A DNA stretch of 10,864 bases, from assembly GCA_009936895.1 (NCBI GenBank), contig JAACDS010000100.1, forward strand, positions 1-10,864, given 5' to 3'. Shown here piece after piece: positions 7,383 through 10,864 of the stretch (position 1 is its first letter; each line of letters opens with the position of its first letter). Below the pieces are notes generated by a model that saw only the letters and a program-made list of their open reading frames with translations, had not been told where the DNA came from and ran no database searches. This DNA is from Pseudomonadota bacterium. Its GTDB lineage: Bacteria; Pseudomonadota; Gammaproteobacteria; Pseudomonadales; Azotimanducaceae. The position numbers and the translations under genes were made by a program.

Positions 7383-8899
7383 GCGAAGAGTCGCCACAAA
7401 ACAGCGCCACGCTGCTAACCAATGATGCGCATCAACTGGCCGCCTTGGATCTCGGGTCAAACAGTTTTCACCTGCTCATAACTCAAGAAGTTCAGGGTCG
7501 AATCCAAGTTGTGGACAAGCACAAGGAAATGGTGCGTTTGGCGGAAGGCCTTACCAACAACGGTCTACTCAGCGATGAAGTAAGTCGGCGCGCACTCGAG
7601 TGCTTGCACCGACTCGCGCAACGACTGCGCTCAATTGACCCGGACAATCTGCGCGTTGTTGGCACTAATACGCTAAGACAGCTCGAGCACGACAGTTCGT
7701 TTATCGCTGAGGCAGAGGGAATTTTGGGGCACCCCATTGAGATTATCTCCGGGCGAGAAGAGGCTCGACTGATTTATCTTGGGGTATGTCACGGCATGGG
7801 GGACAACCACACGCGCCAACTGGTGGTCGATATTGGCGGCGGCAGTACCGAACTCATTATCGGCCAAAATTTTACTCCGAAAGCATTGGAGAGCTTGCAC
7901 ATGGGTTGCGTGTCGATGACACGCAAGCACTTTCAGGCAAACGCCAATCTGGCCAGCGCTTTTGCGCGGGCCATCGACGATGCGCGCATTGAGCTTGAGC
8001 CGGTAACCCAAACCTATCTGGACCGGGGCTGGGAGCATGCGATTGGTGCTTCCGGCACAATCAATAGCGTGGCTTCCGTCCAGTCCGCCATGGGCCTGGG
8101 CACGGAAATTACATCCGACACCCTAAAACATATCCGGCAGCACATCCTCGATCACGAGGACACTAGATCACTCCCTGGGCTTTCGACGGAGCGCAGTGAC
8201 GTATTCGCAGCAGGCCTATCCATACTGACCGCCTTGTTTGAGGCCTTCAACATTCGAACTATGGAAGCGGCGCAAAGCGCTCTACGAGAAGGCGTGATCT
8301 ACGACCTACTGGGGCGGCAACGTCACGCAGACATACGCGATCAGACCGTAGCAAACCTCAGCCAACGCTTTACCGTTGATCAGCAGCAAGCGAAACGGGT
8401 CAAGCAAACGGCATTGGATTTCTTTAACCAAGTCGCAGACGTCCAGCACAAATCAGTCGCTTCTCAACGTCAGCTGTTGGGCTGGGCCGCGGATTTGCAC
8501 GAAATCGGCATGGACATATCACATAACGCCTACCACAAACACGGCAGCTATCTCTTATCCCATATGGATATGCCCGGGTTTTCTCGGTCAGAACAAGCCC
8601 AGCTCGCCATATTAGTCGGCATGCATCGGCGCAAAATAACCGGTACCAGCAGCAACTGGGTGACTACACTTGGGGTGTTACTTCGGCTGTCGGCGGTGAT
8701 TCACCGGCATCGAAGCATTGCCGACATGCCGGTCATGTCATTGACCATAAACTCAGGCGACAGGCTGTCCCTGGTTCTCTTGTCCATTGATCCTGGGTAT
8801 CTACAAGAACACCCGCTCACCCGGCTTGATCTAGACAATGAGGTTCAAATGCTTCGGGCGATCAACATCACCTTGAAGATAAGTCACCTCCAAGACTGA
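7379..8899 (+). CDS. ppx: Exopolyphosphatase (Ppx/GppA family)
   Basis: The 506-residue protein is the size of E. coli Ppx (about 513). It releases phosphate from polyphosphate ends; GppA relatives hydrolyse pppGpp. Motifs in order are ALDLGSNSFHLL (22-33), the phosphate-1 site; TNTLR (96-100); SGREEARLIYLGV (124-136), with the catalytic Glu region; VDIGGGSTEL (150-159), the second phosphate loop; SGTINS (225-230); and ALREGVIYDLL (301-311). The C-terminal part has an HD-like helical domain with ADLHEIG (371-377) and a later MHRRK. As in E. coli Ppx, it has HE where metal-binding HD proteins have HD. Ppx is preferred over GppA because ppk1 ends 12 bases away. The ATG overlaps the M48 gene stop as ATGA (7379-7382), with no clear Shine-Dalgarno sequence, so translation is probably coupled to the protease gene. 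Confidence 0.92.
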   Translation: MSEESPQNSATLLTNDAHQLAALDLGSNSFHLLITQEVQGRIQVVDKHKEMVRLAEGLTNNGLLSDEVSRRALECLHRLAQRLRSIDPDNLRVVGTNTLRQLEHDSSFIAEAEGILGHPIEIISGREEARLIYLGVCHGMGDNHTRQLVVDIGGGSTELIIGQNFTPKALESLHMGCVSMTRKHFQANANLASAFARAIDDARIELEPVTQTYLDRGWEHAIGASGTINSVASVQSAMGLGTEITSDTLKHIRQHILDHEDTRSLPGLSTERSDVFAAGLSILTALFEAFNIRTMEAAQSALREGVIYDLLGRQRHADIRDQTVANLSQRFTVDQQQAKRVKQTALDFFNQVADVQHKSVASQRQLLGWAADLHEIGMDISHNAYHKHGSYLLSHMDMPGFSRSEQAQLAILVGMHRRKITGTSSNWVTTLGVLLRLSAVIHRHRSIADMPVMSLTINSGDRLSLVLLSIDPGYLQEHPLTRLDLDNEVQMLRAINITLKISHLQD

Positions 8900-8911
8900 A
8901 CCGGCTCCACC

Positions 8912-10864
8912 TTACTCGCTCAGTGACTCCAGCAAGGCAGCTTGCGCGCCATACGACTTGCCGCGGTTTTTAAATTTCTGATAGGTACCGTCGTTGAGTA
9001 ACTCCCAAGCTTGGGTGTTGTCATCGAGATAGTGCGCCAGACCCTCGCGATAAACCCGCTCGGCCAGCGCCGGATCCCGAATAGGAAAACAAGCCTCAAC
9101 CCGACGGAAGAAGTTGCGATTCATCCAATCGGCACTGGAAAGAAAGACCTTACGATCCTCGCCGACACCAAAGCAATACACTCTCATGTGCTCAAGGAAC
9201 CGTCCAACCACCGAGCGTACGCGTATGTTTTCCGAAACCCCGCTAACACTCGGCAGCAAGCAGCATACCCCCCGGACAATCAGATCAACACGGACTCCAG
9301 CTTGGGAGGCTTCGTAGAGCGCGCGGATGATCTTAGGTTCCGTGAGGGCATTCATTTTTGCCTGAATAAGACCAGGCTGACCTTGCAACGCCTTTTGACG
9401 CTCTGCCTCGATCTGCTCCAGCATGCCAGAATGCAACGTGAAGGGGCTTTGCAGCAATGCCTTGAGTTTTCCGGCCTTGCCCAGTGCCGCAATTTGCTGA
9501 AAGATTTTCTGCACGTCTTGACCCAGGTCCTGATCACTGGAAAACAAGCCGAAGTCAGTATAGGAGCGGGATGTTCTTTCATGGTAATTACCGGTTCCTA
9601 GGTGAACGTATCGTGTTAACCGGCGACCCTCGCGACGAATGATCATGCACATCTTCGCGTGGGTTTTATGGCCGACGACACCATAGACCACTTGAGCCCC
9701 AGCGGCTTGGAGTGCCGTGGCTAACTCGATATTCGCTGCCTCGTCAAAACGCGCACGCAGCTCGATCACAACCATCACGTCCTTTCCCGCCGTTGCGGCT
9801 TCGAGCAAGGCCTCTACAACCGCAGATCCTGTTCCAGTGCGGTACAGAGTCTGGCGAATGGAAACCACCAGCGGGTCACGAGCTGCCTGGCGCAGCATCT
9901 CAACAAAGGGCGCAAAAGACTCGTAGGGGTGATGCAGTAAGATCTCATTGTCCGCGATGGCTTCGAAAGTGGTCTCGGATCGACGCAATTGCTCTGGTAT
10001 GCGAGGACGAAAACTGGGGTATTTCAACTCCGGTGCCTCAACCAAATCGGGAATCGCATCCAAACGGCCCAAATTGACCGGGCCCTGGCACACATAAAGG
10101 TCGTTGTCCGTCAGGCCAAATTGGCCAATCAGAAAGCGAGAAAGTTCCTCGGGGCAATCAAGGGAGACTTCCAAACGGACAGCATCACCAAAGCGTCGGG
10201 ATGACAGCTCGCCCTCGAGGGCGATAAGCAAATCGTCCACGGCTTCTTCATCGACAAATAGATCACTGTTGCGTGTAACGCGAAACTGGTGACAGCCAGT
10301 CGCTTTCATTCCCAAGAACAAATCCGAGACAAAGTAGCGAACGATCGTCGCTAATAGAACCATGTCGCATCGACCTTCGCTAACGTCATCCGGCAGGCGA
10401 ATCACTCGGGGCAGGGAACGCGGTGCCTGCACGATGGCTCGTCCGCTGTTTCTACCGAACGCATCACGACCCTCCAAGGTCACGATAAATGCGAGGCTTT
10501 TGTTCACCGGTTCTGGAAACGGATGAGCAGGATCCAAACCCATGGGAGAGATAATGGGCGCAACTTCTCGGGAGAAAAACCGCTTGAGCCAAACAACTTG
10601 AGGTTCAGTCCATTCATGGGGTCGTAGCAAGCGGACCCCTTCAGCGCTCATCTCCGGTGCCAATTCATCATTCAGCACGCAGTACAGGTCTGCGACCAAA
10701 CGTTTGGCAGATTCTGCGATTTTGACCAACTGTTCATCCGCAGACAGATTGTCCGCATCGCGCTGGACTGAGCCATAGGCTGCTTGCTGCTTGAGCCCCG
10801 CCACGCGGATTTCAAAAAATTCATCCAAAATGCTGCTGGTAATACAGAGATACCGCAGGCGTTC
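8912..10864 (-). CDS. ppk1: Polyphosphate kinase 1 (5' end outside window)
   Basis: The frame stays open to the window end, giving 650 residues; about 33 N-terminal residues of the 688 in E. coli Ppk are missing. The TTG at 10828 lies inside a conserved block (LDEFFEIRV) and is not the start. Ppk1 makes polyphosphate reversibly from ATP through a phosphohistidine. Aligned to E. coli Ppk from memory with no gaps, the catalytic His435 is window residue 402 (GHKTHAK), Mg-site Arg375 and Arg405 are 342 and 372, Tyr468 is 435, Arg564 is 531 (VRGVCCLLP) and His592 is 559 (FLEHMRVY). All are present at exact E. coli spacing. The residue matching Asn45, a nucleotide contact, is Ile (window residue 12). 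The gene converges on ppx with a 12-base gap and no terminator that I can see. Confidence 0.95.
   Translation of the reverse strand, partial: ERLRYLCITSSILDEFFEIRVAGLKQQAAYGSVQRDADNLSADEQLVKIAESAKRLVADLYCVLNDELAPEMSAEGVRLLRPHEWTEPQVVWLKRFFSREVAPIISPMGLDPAHPFPEPVNKSLAFIVTLEGRDAFGRNSGRAIVQAPRSLPRVIRLPDDVSEGRCDMVLLATIVRYFVSDLFLGMKATGCHQFRVTRNSDLFVDEEAVDDLLIALEGELSSRRFGDAVRLEVSLDCPEELSRFLIGQFGLTDNDLYVCQGPVNLGRLDAIPDLVEAPELKYPSFRPRIPEQLRRSETTFEAIADNEILLHHPYESFAPFVEMLRQAARDPLVVSIRQTLYRTGTGSAVVEALLEAATAGKDVMVVIELRARFDEAANIELATALQAAGAQVVYGVVGHKTHAKMCMIIRREGRRLTRYVHLGTGNYHERTSRSYTDFGLFSSDQDLGQDVQKIFQQIAALGKAGKLKALLQSPFTLHSGMLEQIEAERQKALQGQPGLIQAKMNALTEPKIIRALYEASQAGVRVDLIVRGVCCLLPSVSGVSENIRVRSVVGRFLEHMRVYCFGVGEDRKVFLSSADWMNRNFFRRVEACFPIRDPALAERVYREGLAHYLDDNTQAWELLNDGTYQKFKNRGKSYGAQAALLESLSE

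Noticed and set aside
8882..8928. Inverted repeat AGTCAC/GTGACT around the ppx and ppk1 stops as a terminator
   Set aside because: It has only six paired bases with a 35-base loop and no T-run, so it is likely chance.

Overview
The window looks like a chromosomal segment of a gammaproteobacterium, possibly marine. This is inferred from gene content, not measured. Genes are densely packed, base composition is moderate in GC, and the Ppx and Ppk1 genes lie tail to tail as in Pseudomonas. I see no mobile element, phage gene, tRNA, rRNA or CRISPR array. Nine protein genes fill the window. The first and last are cut by its edges, and no gene-free stretch exceeds about 200 bases.

Left part (1-1954): the 3' part of a nucleotidyltransferase-fold gene (NMN adenylyltransferase-like) runs rightward. 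Its tail overlaps the tail of a leftward MATE-family efflux transporter gene by 26 bases.

Middle part (1955-4782): a flavoenzyme cluster. A luciferase-like (LLM/F420-type) oxidoreductase gene runs rightward and faces a leftward pair, a flavin reductase-like gene followed by a nitronate monooxygenase-family gene. The shared substrate, if there is one, cannot be read from the sequence. A GC-rich hairpin lies between the convergent genes.

Divergent control region (4783-4940): between the flavin reductase gene and the rightward lemA gene lies a 27-base, almost perfect palindrome. It is the clearest regulatory signal in the window.

Right part (4941-10864): a compact operon of lemA, a membrane M48 metallopeptidase with a long C-terminal extension, and ppx (exopolyphosphatase). 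The spacings are 3 bases and then an ATGA overlap. ppx ends 12 bases from the end of a leftward ppk1 (polyphosphate kinase) gene, so the polyphosphate-making and polyphosphate-degrading enzymes meet tail to tail. An envelope protease module is thereby tied by translation to polyphosphate turnover. The Ppk1 protein keeps its catalytic histidines and arginines at the E. coli spacing, but has Ile where E. coli has the nucleotide-site Asn45.

Most of the window is ordinary core and accessory metabolism. The points most worth checking are the palindrome, the Ppk1 substitution, the LemA/M48/Ppx operon and the partial NMN adenylyltransferase-like gene.
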